DNA of 64,000 nucleotides from contig OX439044.1 of the NCBI GenBank assembly GCA_949317995.1, forward strand, positions 12,929,141 to 12,993,140, in the 5' to 3' direction. The number at the start of each line of letters is the position of its first letter. Within the stretch, counting starts at the first letter, position 1. Source of the DNA: Acholoe squamosa. Taxonomy: Eukaryota > Annelida > Polychaeta > Phyllodocida > Polynoidae. The translations under genes were made by a program, and so were the position numbers. Below, in pieces: positions 1 to 11,559 of the stretch. Under the pieces are notes generated by a model. The model was not told the origin of the DNA, searched no databases, and was given only the letters and a program-made list of their open reading frames with translations.

Positions 1-1159
1 GGAAGGTTCATGCTACCCTCCATCAGTCTCCATTCAGACGAATATGATTGGCCACTTTCTGTCCAATTAGCATTAAGTGGTGATGAAGGTGAAGGTGATG
101 CAGGCTTTAAAGATTATCATGTTATTTCGGTGCTGATCTCTCGTAGATAATCCTTGCCTCATCCTGTGGGGTCAATCTCGCCTATAAGCCGCTCTCTATA
201 GACGAGGAGTTGGGGTAATCTCAGTTTCCTGATGGCCAATATAAGGGATCAATACGATATTTATTGCTCCTCTCTATGTGCCCGATTTTACCTAAGTTAG
301 TTTTATTACATCAGATTGAATGCCCTTGTTGGTATTCCGTTTAGCTTTTATACTTTTTAGAGTACTTTAATTTAAGGCCAATCTTATATTCTCCCATATC
401 AAGAACATTCTCCTTTTGGAGCCCATGCACATTGGAAGATGCTATAATAGGGCCTATAAGACCGTAGTAAATTAGTTTAAATTGTCCACCATTAAAACAT
501 CATGATAGAAACACCAGGGACCATAGATGGGACATAGGGTACATATTATTGATTTAAGTGTCAATATGCCATACCCCGAAGAATATCTACCCACTTTTCA
601 TGTAATACATGCCATGCATCCAACTTACCGTAGTAATATTGATGTATTACTATATTCGGTGATAGAATATTGATTGAATTTTTACAATTTGGCTACATAT
701 CCAAAGCCCTCTACACAACGCCAGCAGCAATGAAGCGCAGTGTTATTTCAAGTCCTGACTGCTTTTGTTTAATTTACTTTTTTCTACAGAGCATTATCTA
801 TGTGATCAACACATGAAATGCAGAGCAAAGTATTTCAAAGAAGACTGTATTTTCATGGTGGCATTGTCTCACTAGTAAAATCCGGTCTTATTGGTATAAT
901 TATTGCTCTTGGACAGAACTGAAATTGCCCCAGCTCCACTAGCGACCACATATCCCTACAAACTGTATAGTGAACCATCATATTTCTTATGCAGTGGTGT
1001 AGTTTAATTTCTGCTGTAAAGGCCCCAGAAACAATACAGCAAAGAACTGTGTTATAAGGAAAATCTTTAAAAACAATGATGAAGCCCTCATCCCAAAAAG
1101 TTTCCAGAGGGTGGTTCTTAATTTGACGTCATATCAAAATGATAGAATTATCTACTTAC
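1..1159. other. No gene seen; probable intron or intergenic DNA
   Basis: AT-rich single-copy sequence with stops in all frames. If the zinc-finger exon next to it is real, this stretch is the start of its downstream intron on the minus strand, and the next exon must begin with two bases that complete a G-initial codon. I could not find that exon. The part around 1050-1110 resembles a decayed minus-strand piece of the CACTGTAAAA element family (a shared phrase near GATGAA-CCTCATCCC). Confidence 0.5.
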
Positions 1160-1275
1160 CCGAGTCGACGTCTTTGAATGGACATTCCCAGAGGTGACTC
1201 TGTAATGCACTTCGTGGTCCTTGGAACTGGCATCCAACATCAGACTTGACACATTTAGTGATGGCTCCCCTACAT
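1160..1275 (-). CDS. Internal exon encoding a TRAF-type zinc finger
   Basis: On the minus strand a 116-nt segment is bounded by an acceptor ending TTATTATTGCAG and a donor GTAAGTAG. In the frame with one leading and one trailing base, 38 codons are open. They read CRGAITKCVKSDVGC, then QFQGPRSALQSHLWECPF. The spacing C-x6-C-x11-H-x3-C (exon residues 8, 15, 27, 31), with the flanking F, G, L and CPF, is that of TRAF-type zinc fingers, found in TRAF adaptors and several RING E3 ubiquitin ligases. Family knowledge suggests a zinc-binding, protein-interaction module in a cytoplasmic signalling or ubiquitin-ligase protein. No RING, MATH or second finger is visible in the window, so the gene cannot be named. 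The introns are phase 2 upstream and phase 1 downstream. A second frame is also open, but it lacks the cysteine-histidine pattern. Confidence 0.72.
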
Positions 1276-3339
1276 CTGCAATAATAAAACAAGACATGAG
1301 GTCAGAGTGATGTTACAATACTTCAAAGAAGATAGGGCCGGAAAGGTTCTGACCCCTTTTGGTGCAGGGCGGAAGTATTCTTCCTTTTTTTTTTGAAAAT
1401 TCCACAAACCCTCCTGTCAGGAAAGCCTTAATGTCCCAAGTTTTAGGCGCGGCTCATATGTGAGGATAGCCCCTAGCTGAGCCTTACTGGGTGTGCCTTA
1501 TAGGCGAGGGTAGCCTATCCTACTACTACATAGACCAGTACAGGGAATGCCCCATGTGTTGGTGCGCAGTATATGTAAGATAGTATGGTATGACAAGCCC
1601 AAAACGTGGGTTCCATTTGTTAAGATGCTAACAGGACGACACTGATCTGAAGATTTTCATTTTGACAAAAGTTATAGAAGAAGATTGTTGGATAAGCGTG
1701 GGTGTTCAGAAATCAGGTACATATTTACCTCCAAACGCTTAAAAGATATGGTGATCTTGATTGGGGGGGGGGAGGGTGGTGGTGAGAGCTTTATGAAGTC
1801 TCCAGGTTCATGTTCAATTGTGCACCTGTACAATTACTTTCCATCGATGATTGGCCAGCAGGCATATCAACATAGCACTTTACCCATTTGACTTCATCTC
1901 ACAAGACTGTGAAAAAAAGATGAACACCCCTTAAAATTGTAAAATAATCTCTAAACATATATAAAAAGAAATCCTTGCTTACAGTATTCAAGTGCAATCA
2001 TAGTCCCCTGGGAAATGCCTTCTGTGATGATTCATGGTGAGTGTAAAATTGAATGTTTTGTAAGAATTGAGGCACATATTATCTATTGATGGAATTTCCA
2101 TTGCTGAGTACTGACACACAAATCTATAGTTGAAGAAGATAAAAATAAACTTCTGAGAAAGGTATTCCTTTTAAGAAAGACTACAACTTAATCCGACATT
2201 ATTTAAACATAAAAATTGAAGATGGCAAGCTCAACAGGAAAGTTGACAGGGAAATGTTTAAATGAATATTTTAATTGTGGCTTTAAAAAGTACAAATAAC
2301 AACTAGAATGACTTTTGCATAATGCAATTTTTTAACATGCCCAAAGTATTAGAGCTTTGGGTCTATCATTATGCATTAACTTTAAAAGGACAAAACGATT
2401 TGCAGCAAAAGGTTTTTTAAGGCTTTCTATAGTGAACAGAAAGGCCTTTTATGTATCCTGAAACGGGGCTCTGGTTAAAGGTAATGAGATTGGCATTACT
2501 TCTGGCAAGAAATGCTCTCTCATATTTCACTTTGATCCTGCATAATTCAGTCCGCATTTTACAAGGTCCTTGATCAAGAGTCTCTCTTTTCTAGAATGCC
2601 TACTTCTCTGGTCTTATACAGGGGGATATGAATAGGACTTCTCCTAGTGTCGTTACTTTTATGCTAATTAGAGGCTTGGTCACATTTATCACACTTTAAA
2701 ATGCAGTAATGAGCTCTAAATCAACATGCCATTCAAAGATCTTTTTAAGTAGACACTTCTACAATTTATGTCATGAATTTAATTAATGGAGTTATAATTC
2801 TGTCATTGGCTAATACAAATAAATAGTTTAATAGGTGATATATTAATAGGATGAGTTAAAGTTAATCTTTGACATTAGAGAGCAGCTTAAATAACATAGT
2901 TAACTTCCTCGGACAAATCACAGATTCACCTTCATGATATGTGTATCAATCCTATCATATGTGCTAAGAGAGAGGCTATCTAAGAACTGGAACAAAGATA
3001 ATGACAACATAATTATAGCCTCCATATTGTTATGAAAGCCACTAGGACTCTAGTATAAATGTCTACATCAGCAAATGAATTACTGGAAGGCATTTCAAAA
3101 CCATAGCTATAGATATCGTTTTGAAATGCCCTGCAGGGTACCTTCCTTGATAGTGAAGGTAACCTGAGGTCTCAGCTGCTTAATCTGTGAAGTAAGACAT
3201 GCAATACAAGCTCAGATTATAAATGCTTTAGGGCTAGGACATCATCAATATATCATAGCATTAGATAGGAGCTGTTTATAATTCCCCTTTACTATAGAAC
3301 TTTGTCCCCGGTTGCAATCACTACCTCAGAACAACCTTA

Positions 3340-4325
3340 GATTTACCTTTAACATTACCCCTCTGGTAGCAGAGGATAGCCAGGTCTGATCCTGTTAATC
3401 AGTTGCCAGCAAAAAGCAAGAAAAAAAGGAAAACCACCCATGAGATGTCATTAGTGGTAGGAAATTGGGCTCTTGGTGGTCTCCTACCAACTGATATGCC
3501 TCTGCCCAACCAGGATGGTCCTGGGGAGGTCTGATCAGAGCACCCTGTGTACCACCTTTTAGGTCAGAGATCAGAGAGAAGCAAAGGGTCCCCAATTTGG
3601 ACTTTATCTACAGGACGTCCAAACACCTGAACAGGTATTTCCTGTAAGAGAGAGCCACAAGGTGCTCAGATTTAGGTGCCCACATCCCTACCATTCTGCA
3701 TCCAAACTACCTAGAACTCCAGCTATGTTACTCCTCATGGTGGGAGAAGGGGAAATTGTTCGGTAATAATCCTCTGAGGATAGGTCCAACTACTTCATCA
3801 TGGTATTGTACATGGTTCGTACAGAGGGACTCTTTAGAGTGCACACACAGAAGTTCAACTAGCTTACTGGGCATCCAATGTAAATTGTTAAATGATGTAA
3901 GAGAAAGTGTAGTTTGTGTTTTCATATCTAGATTTTGATACCGAGATTACAGAATGTAGAATTGATTGATGGGTGATTTAGGCAGTGAATCCCTAGATTA
4001 TCCTTGTCACACCCAATTATTGCCCTTCACACTCTTTCTGCATGGAAATCTCCCACATTATAGACTAATTAACAGTCACGTGTATCCATTAATGAGGCTA
4101 TTTTAAGATTTTAACCAGGCCTTTTATGTGATGCCAGAATAATTCAAGGCTGTCAGTCTACTTCCATTGGTTGATCCTAAACTCTATTAGGATGGGAAAT
4201 TGCCAAGGCCATATACATTAGCTGAGGTAACACAACAGGAGATCTGCCATCCATCCTTTTGTCATAAATGATTGAATGTTTGAAGCAAAGAGATATGTCT
4301 TGCATGCTCCTTTTATCCAAAGTTT
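3340..4325 (+). repeat. Internal duplicated unit A1 (pairs with A2, B1, B2)
   Basis: This unit contains TTAGTGGTAGGAAATTGGGC, CTCCTACCAACTGATAT, a CACCTTTTAGGTCAG stretch, CAGAGAGAAGCAAAGGGTC and a TAATTAACAGTCACGTGTAT tail. The same phrases recur in order at 4630-5755 and in both halves of copy B. It is a duplicated non-coding module of about 1.1 kb, older than the 7-kb duplication. Confidence 0.75.
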
Positions 4326-4629
4326 TGGGTCTTGACTCAATAAATAACTAGGGCAATGTGAACAAAGCATCTGATCGATTGCTTTGCTAGTTTTATTACA
4401 TTCAATGGATTACAGGCACATGCAGATCCAAACAGCTTACACCAGAGATTCAAAAGAGAAGTTTCTTTTGAATTTGAATGTATTTTACACTACAGGACTG
4501 AAAATGAAATATATTTGCATTCTCATCAAAATTAGGGCCAACAATATCATTAATATTTTACCATACTAGACATGGGCAGTACATAATTCCTCTTCACATG
4601 TCTGTTAGTGCAATCCTAATCCTACAATA

Positions 4630-5755
4630 AAATTAGAATGACCTTCAACATGACACTTTTACCCTAGGGGTGGCAGAGGGCAACAAGGTCTGGTCCTGTT
4701 GATCAATTGCTACATAAAAAAGAGAAAGCAACACCCCTCCAAAGAAACAACAAAAAGAACAACCTGAGAAAATGTCATTAGTGAGAGGAAATTAGGCTCT
4801 TCGTGGTCTCCTACCAACTGATATAGCTTTTATCCAGGCAGGAAGGTCCCATGGAGGCCCACTCAGCAATTAAAGCACCTGATGCACCACCTTTTAAGTC
4901 GGTGATCAGAGAGAAGCAAAGGGTCTCCAGATGGGGCCTGTGGATGGGTGTTCCCTACAAAGGAGAGCACACATGGTATTTAGATTATGTGCCAAACTTT
5001 TTAAAGGGAAAATTGTTTGGGAATATCCTCTCAGGATGGGTTCTGGGCCCTCATCATGATATTTTCAATAGTAGATAAAGAGAGATAAAAACTTTTGTGT
5101 GCACACATGACAGTTCATATGGTAAGCCTTTACTTCAATTACTTGGTGACTTGTGTACATGATAGCCATGCCATTAGACATCACAACTAAACTGATTTGA
5201 AGATTCAAACCTAACTCTTGGAGAACCTAACTCTTTCACATACTGAAGGCTGAGCCTCAGAACATTAAGAAAAAAATGGCAAAGTATGTGATCTGAGTTT
5301 GCTTTTCATATCTCATCTATTGTACTATACTCCTCTAGGGAAGTGACCTGAAATAAATAATTCTCCATAATTCTTTGGTGTATAACTAATTTTCTATGCA
5401 TTCAAAGAAAGACTAATATTTTTGATTTTGCCAGAGAAATTGCAGTCTCCCTTTTCATTGCTACAGTTTGATACTGAGATTAGGAAATGTAGAATTGATT
5501 GATTGTTCCATTAGGGACCAAACCCCTTGTTCACACATACCACAGGCAGTTATTGCCATTCAGCACTTTCTGCATGGACATCCCCACATCATAGTCTAAT
5601 TAATAGTCACATGTATCCATGAAAGTTATATTTTTACCAGGTCTGTTTTAGGAGGCCAGAAAAATACAATGATATCAATGTACATTAGCTGATCTTAAAC
5701 TTCATTGGGAGAGGTCATGCTTTAAACCTTGGGAGGAGGATTCTGTCGTTATAAT
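4630..5755 (+). repeat. Internal duplicated unit A2
   Basis: Second unit of the same module as 3340-4325, diverged but collinear: TGTCATTAGTGAGAGGAAAT, TCTCCTACCAACTGATATAG, GAGAGAAGCAAAGGGTCTCC, then the late TAATTAATAGTCACATGTAT phrase. The order A1-A2 is kept in copy B (B1-B2). Confidence 0.75.
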
Positions 5756-5834
5756 GACGACACAAAGTCCTCCCCTCCCCTAACAGTCTATAACCTCATC
5801 TATATGCACCACTAAGTGCTGTTACTACATAGTT

Positions 5835-6110
5835 TGAATGAGGGAGTATTAGATGTTTAACGCCATTTCGACAACTAAGGTCATATTCATGGCAAGAACT
5901 ACATTACACAATTTTACAGGGGAATGTATCGGTGCCTGCACATATGTGCACCACACACATCCCGAGGGGATAGGAAAGAGAAGAAATAAGACCCTTTTAA
6001 GTGGGTTAGGGAAGTCCAGAGGAGAAATAGACCCTTTTAAGTGGGCTAGGGAAGTCCAGAGGAGAAATAGACCCTTTTAAGTGGGCTAGGGAAGCCCGAG
6101 TACATAGTGT
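5835..6110 (+). mobile_element. GAGTAATAGATGTTTAACGCC-type non-autonomous element, copy 1
   Basis: A short element that begins TTAGATGTTTAACGCCATTT and ends AAGTGGGCTAGGGAAGCCC. Two other copies occur in the window (19434-19610 plus strand, 40345-40528 minus strand). It is absent from the matching site in copy B, and TACATAGT stands on both sides here, which fits an 8-bp target duplication. The 3' part is a 40-bp tandem repeat (units starting near 5971, 6011, 6051) containing AATAGACCCTTTTAAGTGGG. It has no terminal inverted repeat and no coding capacity. The GAGTGAGT...TTTAACGCC start resembles SINE-like families of marine invertebrates, but that link is from memory. Confidence 0.75.
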
Positions 6111-6824
6111 AGACGAAGCTCTGTATGATTAGGGACATTAATGAAAGGCTATTCAGCAGCAACCAGATGTAATTCCCTATGGAATGAGAATCACACTTAT
6201 CAAACTGACTAAGCACATATAATTGTGACATGGACTGGGAGATGAAGCCTTGATGCAACCTGCAATAAAGTCCCTTTATGCTTGTATTTGTCATGATGCC
6301 TCACATCTAATGTGTCTTCTATCAACCTTAAACATAATCCTTAATATATGCACAGGGTTGGCGGAAATGATAAAATACAGGTTGTATTCCTTGAGACAAA
6401 ATTCCTCACTTAGTTCAAAGTTTAAGGAAGAGCTTGGGAAAACATCTAATGTGCTACATAATCAATGGGAAGAAAAAAGACTCTAGGTGGGATATTTTGA
6501 GAATATGAGTATGAGCTCAGGACTTCTAGGTAGATGGAGTAGAACCTAAACAGTCGTTGTGCTAAAGTGACAAATCTGGAGGATGTCTGCGTGCACACAT
6601 GAGGCCTTCCATCTCATATTTTCCCCTGTGAATATCACCGGCCTGATGTAGCAGACCATGTGATCCGGGCCATGAGTTTGGCATCGCCTTGGCTGGGAAT
6701 GGATAAGCATATATACACATTTCAGGACACTAGCAACTTTCACATCCTCTGTAACCTGGTAGAACGCTGTAGGCTGATGGACGGGATGCCTACCTGCCCA
6801 TGCGTTAGGTGGCAAAACACTTAC

Positions 6825-6890
6825 TCTTCTCTGCATATGCTGAATATAATCATCAGGTTTATCAATTAAGAGATTAGTGCCATGCAAGAT
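6825..6890 (-). CDS. Candidate short internal exon of unknown gene
   Basis: On the minus strand a pyrimidine-rich acceptor (CTCTTTCCCTTTCTGCAATATCCTCCAG) precedes a 66-nt segment that is open in phase 0. It reads ILHGTNLLIDKPDDYIQHMQRR in two parts (ILHGTNLLIDKP and DDYIQHMQRR) and is followed by a strong donor GTAAGTG. The peptide would suit a helix-turn-helix, and its PDDYI centre recalls docking/dimerisation motifs, but I do not recognise the family. The minus-strand frame stays open over a larger 6546-6959 stretch, which I regard as chance extension into introns. If it belongs to the zinc-finger gene at 1160-1275, other exons must lie between, because the phases do not join directly. Confidence 0.35.
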
Positions 6891-7328
6891 CTGGAGGATA
6901 TTGCAGAAAGGGAAAGAGGTAGTTTTTCCCCTACAAAGTACCATATCTGCAGTACTCACTTCCTTTTCAGTCCTGCTGATGTTTTATTTTGCATGTCACC
7001 AAGAAGTGGTGGAGAAATAAGGTGCTTGAAAAGTGTGTGAGCAGGTCAGATCCCTCAGGAGTAGTAGCTTCCAATGATTCTACAATAACTACTCAAAATG
7101 AGAGCAGGCAAGAGAGATTCCGAGAGGGGGATACCTCATTATGCAACACAAACTTTTCTGAAGGGTAGGTGGCTTTTTTCTCTAATATGGTGAGCGGGAG
7201 GTGTAACAGAGTGTCATTTTATAACCTGAGCTACTTAGCACTTGACTCTCTTTTTAAGTTACATGCAAAAGCCTCCTTAGCCAAGAGGTTGCCACCACCT
7301 GTGATGGCCCACTACATGTTAGTAACGG

Positions 7329-7367
7329 ACCTGTAACTCTGAGTGGGGTGGGCTCAGAGTTAGGTCC
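7329..7367. repeat. Hairpin in copy A
   Basis: GGACCTGTAACTCTGAG and CTCAGAGTTAGGTCC are near-perfect inverted arms around a short G-rich loop. Copy B has no matching hairpin at the corresponding place. Confidence 0.6.
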
Positions 7368-8365
7368 AGAAGTGTCAATTTTCCTCTGGTTTGTAGATTT
7401 CAGTCAGCAAAAGGCAGCTCTTGATAGTTATGTCTGCTGCTAATAGGTATGTCTAGACCAATCACTTCAGGCTGTTGGCTGTTGAGTGGTGATTGGCTAG
7501 AGAGAAATCGACAACTTGATAATTATAGGTTTATTCAATGGGACAAAAGGAAATACCTGCCTGTGCAGACTACCTTCATCATAATTGTGTAGAATTCACA
7601 TACATTTTGCAAAATCTAAAACCATACCAGGGTAAAGGACACTTCCAGGTTACTACATGTAAGATTTGGGTTAAATTCATGTAGGATTAAGCTCAGGGGA
7701 GCTAGAATGAAACCAACCTCGAATTTACCAGTGCTGACATCATCATAGCCAAAATGAGGCCAAACCCCCGAACACAGCTCCATCTAGTGATAAAGTCAAC
7801 AATGGCAAGCCTCCCTATAATCACACATCAGAAGGGTTTTATGCAGATGCGTCATAATGTACTGTATGTGTTGTATTGCAGGAGAGACTACCCAAAGGCA
7901 CTTCCTGCATGCAATGCTAATTAGGGCTGGATAATGAAAGTCAATGACACTACATCCATGACCTTTTTGTACATAATACTGTATGCTGATAACTATCATA
8001 TGATATAACAGTGGGCCCTGTGCTGCCCTAATTGTCTCCTCTATATGCAGCACTTAGTCTTAATGATTTGGTTATCAGTGCCCTATAGAGGGACTCGGGG
8101 ACTAATTGAATACACATCTATATAGGTTCTGACTTAATGCCTATAGAGATGAGAAGCAGAGGAATTGATATCAGTTTGTAGACAGTCAATTATTACTGAG
8201 TCCATATGCCTCATAGGCACACCCTATGATGTTTTTACATCATGTGTACTATAAGTATATGTCAGTCGACTTTGGAACAAAAGTTCTTCGCTGACAGGAC
8301 TTCCCTGTAACACTGTACTGCCTTTTGAGGATTCATTGAGGAAATCACATGTCTCAGCTCTCAGT

Positions 8366-8796
8366 GCCTGTAGCATAGCCACACTGATCCCGTTTCCCAT
8401 AGTGTTACGGCCTCGATGGGATCAGTCCTTGACGCTACAGCCACTTGATCTGAGCCCGTCTCGTTTTCAACTCCAATTAGGTCATGAGGTGATGGCAGCC
8501 AGCTGGCAGCTGGAATCGGCTGCCGGTGGGCAGTGATAGTGGAATTAAAGCAATTAGGTATGAATAGTGAACCAAATAATCATACTCCAAGCTCTAATAG
8601 AACTAGAAACAATTAAAGGGCTAATTATACTGTCCCTACGCCGTCCATCAGTGACTGATGGCTGTCAGTTGGCCGTGAATCAGCAGTTTTGTTGTGTTGA
8701 CATCCCTGGGATCAAGTGGCTGTAGCATCAAGGACTGATCCCGTCGAGGCTGTAACACTATTGGAAACGGGATCAGTGTGGCTGTGCTAGAGGTGG
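8366..8796. mobile_element. Foldback element with inverted arms of about 85 bp
   Basis: The left arm, about 8367-8451 (TAGCATAGCCACACTGATCC ... GCTACAGCCACTTGAT), is the reverse complement of the right arm, about 8708-8793 (ATCAAGTGGCTGTAGCATC ... GTGTGGCTGTGCTA). The arms share GGGATCAGTCCTTGA and GAAACGGGATCAG. The core (8480-8700, GGCAGCCAGCTGGCAGCTGG ... CCGTCCATCAGTGACTGATG) resembles 39200-39340. There is no coding potential; it is a non-autonomous DNA transposon. Confidence 0.75.
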
Positions 8797-8955
8797 TGAC
8801 AATCTGTTCAGAGGGGACCCAATTCACTGCACACTTTTGGGGATGTCTGGAGAATTCAACAGTTCACTCCTAGCATGTAATTAAGGATTTGGAGGGATGA
8901 CAGGTGTCAAAGTCTATTTTCAGTAGTTAAGGGTCATTTTCATTGTGACCCGCTG

Positions 8956-9166
8956 CACTGTAAGAAATAAGTGTGAAATCCACCAGGGATTCTCCTAAAA
9001 CAGTGAAGCACCGTAATTGTTTTTCAGTGAACCAGTGTAGGTTTTACAAGAAGCCTCAGGTGACAGTACTGTGGTACAACGAATCTCTGTAAAAATGACA
9101 ATGGATCTCTGGCAACTTTGGGATGTTGATTAAGCAATAATTTCGATGACATTTTTTTTACAGTGT
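8956..9166 (+). mobile_element. CACTGTAAAA-family MITE, copy 1
   Basis: Starts CACTGTAAGAAATAA and ends TTTTTTTACAGTG. Inside are the family phrases ATCCACCAGGGATTC, TTTTACAAGAAGCC, CAGGTGACAGTACTGTGGTA and GGATCTCTGGCAACTTTGGG. TG stands on each side, consistent with a two-base target duplication. Confidence 0.85.
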
Positions 9167-9629
9167 GGTTCTACAGGGTGTTCACTTACTCACAAATCAG
9201 AGGTAAAACACAAAGATAAGGCCTGTAGACCTAGAGCAGCCATCAAAGAGAGTACACGTAGGGGTTAATGCATACCAATGTGCCTTATTAGGTTTTCACT
9301 CATTGTTCAACTCAGTAAAATAAAAGAAAGGAAAAGCACACAGTGAGAAATAAGCAATATCAAGTTCTTCCATACAGCCCCAAAGGCCATACATTCAGAA
9401 GGATTTGATTAGATCTATGAGAAACACAATGAGATGGAGACACAAAGAAGACTGATAAAAGTAGCATTACCTTTCAATTTCACTGTCTCTAATTACTTTT
9501 ACATCCATTTTAACTCTGATAAACTTTGAGCTAACATTCTCAAAGTCCTTAACAGAGAATCTCTCTTCCTCAACTTGTATAAATGATGATCCGATTGTTA
9601 TGTGGATGGGAAATATAATTGTCATCTAT

Positions 9630-9780
9630 ATATCCTCAGTAACTCTTCAAGGGCTGCTATTGGTTGGCAAGATGCTTGAATGTAGCCTGGCAAGTTACTC
9701 CCCAGGGTTGCATTCATGCATAATAATGACCAATGGGCATGGTCATTGGTGCTTGTCATGGCATTACCTTAATACCTTGA
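9630..9780 (+). mobile_element. TTAA/TGATGCA-family MITE fragment
   Basis: Contains TAGCCTGGCAAGTTACTCC and CAGGGTTGCATTCATGCATA followed by GACCAATGGGCATGG, which match the right half of the full piggyBac-like elements. The ends are lost. Confidence 0.6.
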
Positions 9781-9821
9781 GTAAAAGGCACCACTCATAT
9801 AGGGCCCTAGACAGGGGGGTC

Positions 9822-10030
9822 CCATGTCCATTGTCGATTCTAAGAAGTGGTTGTTGTCCTTTGTCTCTCAAACCCATGTCCTTTGTCGATTTTAAGAAGT
9901 GGCTTTGTCCCTTGTCTCTAAGCCCATGTCCCTTGTCGATTTTAAGAGGTGGCCTTGTCACTTGTCCCTCAAGCCCATGTCCCTTGTTGATTTTAAGAAA
10001 TGGCTTTGTCCTCTTGTCGATTTTACCCGT
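9822..10030 (+). repeat. Minisatellite, about 51-bp unit, four copies
   Basis: Units start at CCATGTCC 9822, 9874, 9924 and 9975, each containing TTGTCGATTTTAAGA and GTGGCTTTGTCC. The array lies directly before copy B begins, at the junction between the two 7-kb duplication copies. The 158-aa plus-strand and 111-aa minus-strand reading frames across it are by-products of the repeat. Confidence 0.85.
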
Positions 10031-10121
10031 CTGGGGCCCTTCATATGCGAGGATAGTCCCTAGCTGCACCTTATAGAATCTGCCTAAAGTCTGTGCCATA
10101 TAGGCGAGGATATCCTACTAT

Positions 10122-10160
10122 AGAACAGTACTTAATTGTGTTAAGTTTAGTACTGTTCTA
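10122..10160. repeat. Hairpin AGAACAGTACTTAA / TTAAGTTTAGTACTGTTCT
   Basis: An inverted repeat with a short TTGTG loop, found only in copy B. It is close to the perfect hairpin at 10248-10274. Confidence 0.65.
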
Positions 10161-10247
10161 GCAACTTCATTCATGATTCATAGCAACGTTTTAACTACAT
10201 GTATTTATATAAGTGCACCTTTTATGCAAGATAATTATTATGGTATG

Positions 10248-10274
10248 CCAAGGGTTACTAAGAGTAACCCTTGG
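10248..10274. repeat. Perfect 12-bp hairpin
   Basis: CCAAGGGTTACT, a three-base loop (AAG), then AGTAACCCTTGG. Copy A has unrelated sequence at this point, so the hairpin arose or was inserted after the duplication. Confidence 0.7.
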
Positions 10275-11559
10275 CCCATGACAGTCCCCTAGGGAATGCC
10301 CTCTACATTGATCCATGATTAGTGTAAAATTGATGGGTTTAGTTATTCCTGACATTTCTTGTGAAGATTGAATGCTTTTTAAGAATTGAGGCACATGTCA
10401 TCTATTGATGAAATTTCCTTTGCTAAGAACTGACACACAACTGTATAGTGGATGAAGAAAATATTTGAACTTCTGAGAAAGGTATTCATTTTAAGAAAGA
10501 CTACAACTTTTTATTAGACATTATTAAACATAAGATTTGAAGATGGCATGCTCAACAAGAAAGTTGACAGGCTAATGTTAAATGAATATTTAATTGTGTC
10601 TTTAAAGAATATAAACAACAACAACAACTAAAATGACTTTTGCATAATGCTAATTTTTAATATGCCCAAAGCATTACAGCGTAGGGTTTATCATTCTGCA
10701 TTAACTTAAATAGGACAAAACAAAATTGCAGCAAAATGTTTTCTATAGTGAACAGAAAGGCCTGAAATGGGACTCTGATTAAAGTTAATGAGATTGGCAT
10801 TACTTCTTGTAAGAAATGCTCTCTCAGGTTTCATATTGATCTTGCATGATTCAGTCCACATTTTACAAGGTCCTTGATCAAGAGTCTCTCTTCTTTAGAA
10901 TGCCAACTCCCCTGGTCTTCTATAGAGGCAATGTGAGTTGGCCTTCTTGTAGTGACATTTCTAAATGCCTAATTAGACGCTCGGGTCACATTTGCCCATT
11001 ATCACACCTTGAAATGCAGGAAGGGAAGGAGATTCCCTTGGAGCTCTAAAGCAACATGTCACTCATAAAGACTTTGTAATAAACACTTCTGCTCAAGGAT
11101 GATTGGAGATGATACTCTCAATTTATTGATGTCATTAATTCAATTAATGGAATTCTTATTTTGTCATTGGATAATATAAATCAATAGATAGATTAATAGG
11201 TAATATATTAAACGAATGAATTACAGTTAGTCTTTAAGATTATAGAGCAAAAATCACAGATAATTATAACTATGTGTAATATTTCTATCCTTCCAGGATC
11301 TGGAACACAGATGATCAAAACTGAGGCTTATTTTAACATCTTCATTGACAACAAAATTATAGCCTCCAAAGTGAAAGCCACTAAGACTCTGAGGTAAATG
11401 TCTACATCAGCAAATGAATTACTTCCTTGATACGCAAGGTAACCCGAGGCCTCTGCTGCTTAATCCATGAAGTAACACATGTTATACAAGCTACCTTGGA
11501 AATCGTCAATATTTCATAATGTTGGACATAAGCAGTTTATCAATTCCCTTTACAAGCTA

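Larger units (their letters stand above)
1435..8205. repeat. Old segmental duplication, copy A (pairs with 10034-17052)
   Basis: Copy A and copy B align in the same order and orientation for about 7 kb. Shared anchors include the GAGGATAGC-CCTAGCTG start (1458/10050), GAATTGAGGCACAT (2068/10384), the ACAGTTCATATGGTAAGCC segment (5112/13551), CACAAAGTCCTCCCCTCCCC (5760/14869), AAGGCACTTCCTGCATGCAA (7895/16424) and the ACTCGGGGACTAATTGAA end (8092/16952). Many substitutions and indels separate the copies, so the event is old. Reading frames are not conserved between copies (for example 2551-2710 against 10846-11049), which argues against coding function. Copy A carries its own insertion at 5835-6110. 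Confidence 0.85.

Noticed and set aside
6546-6959. 137-codon minus-strand frame as a whole gene
   Set aside because: Composition changes along it and only the 66-nt part has splice sites; the rest shows no motif.
9600-10099. 158-codon plus-strand and 111-codon minus-strand frames
   Set aside because: Both run through a MITE fragment and the 51-bp minisatellite; similar length on both strands is typical of repeats.
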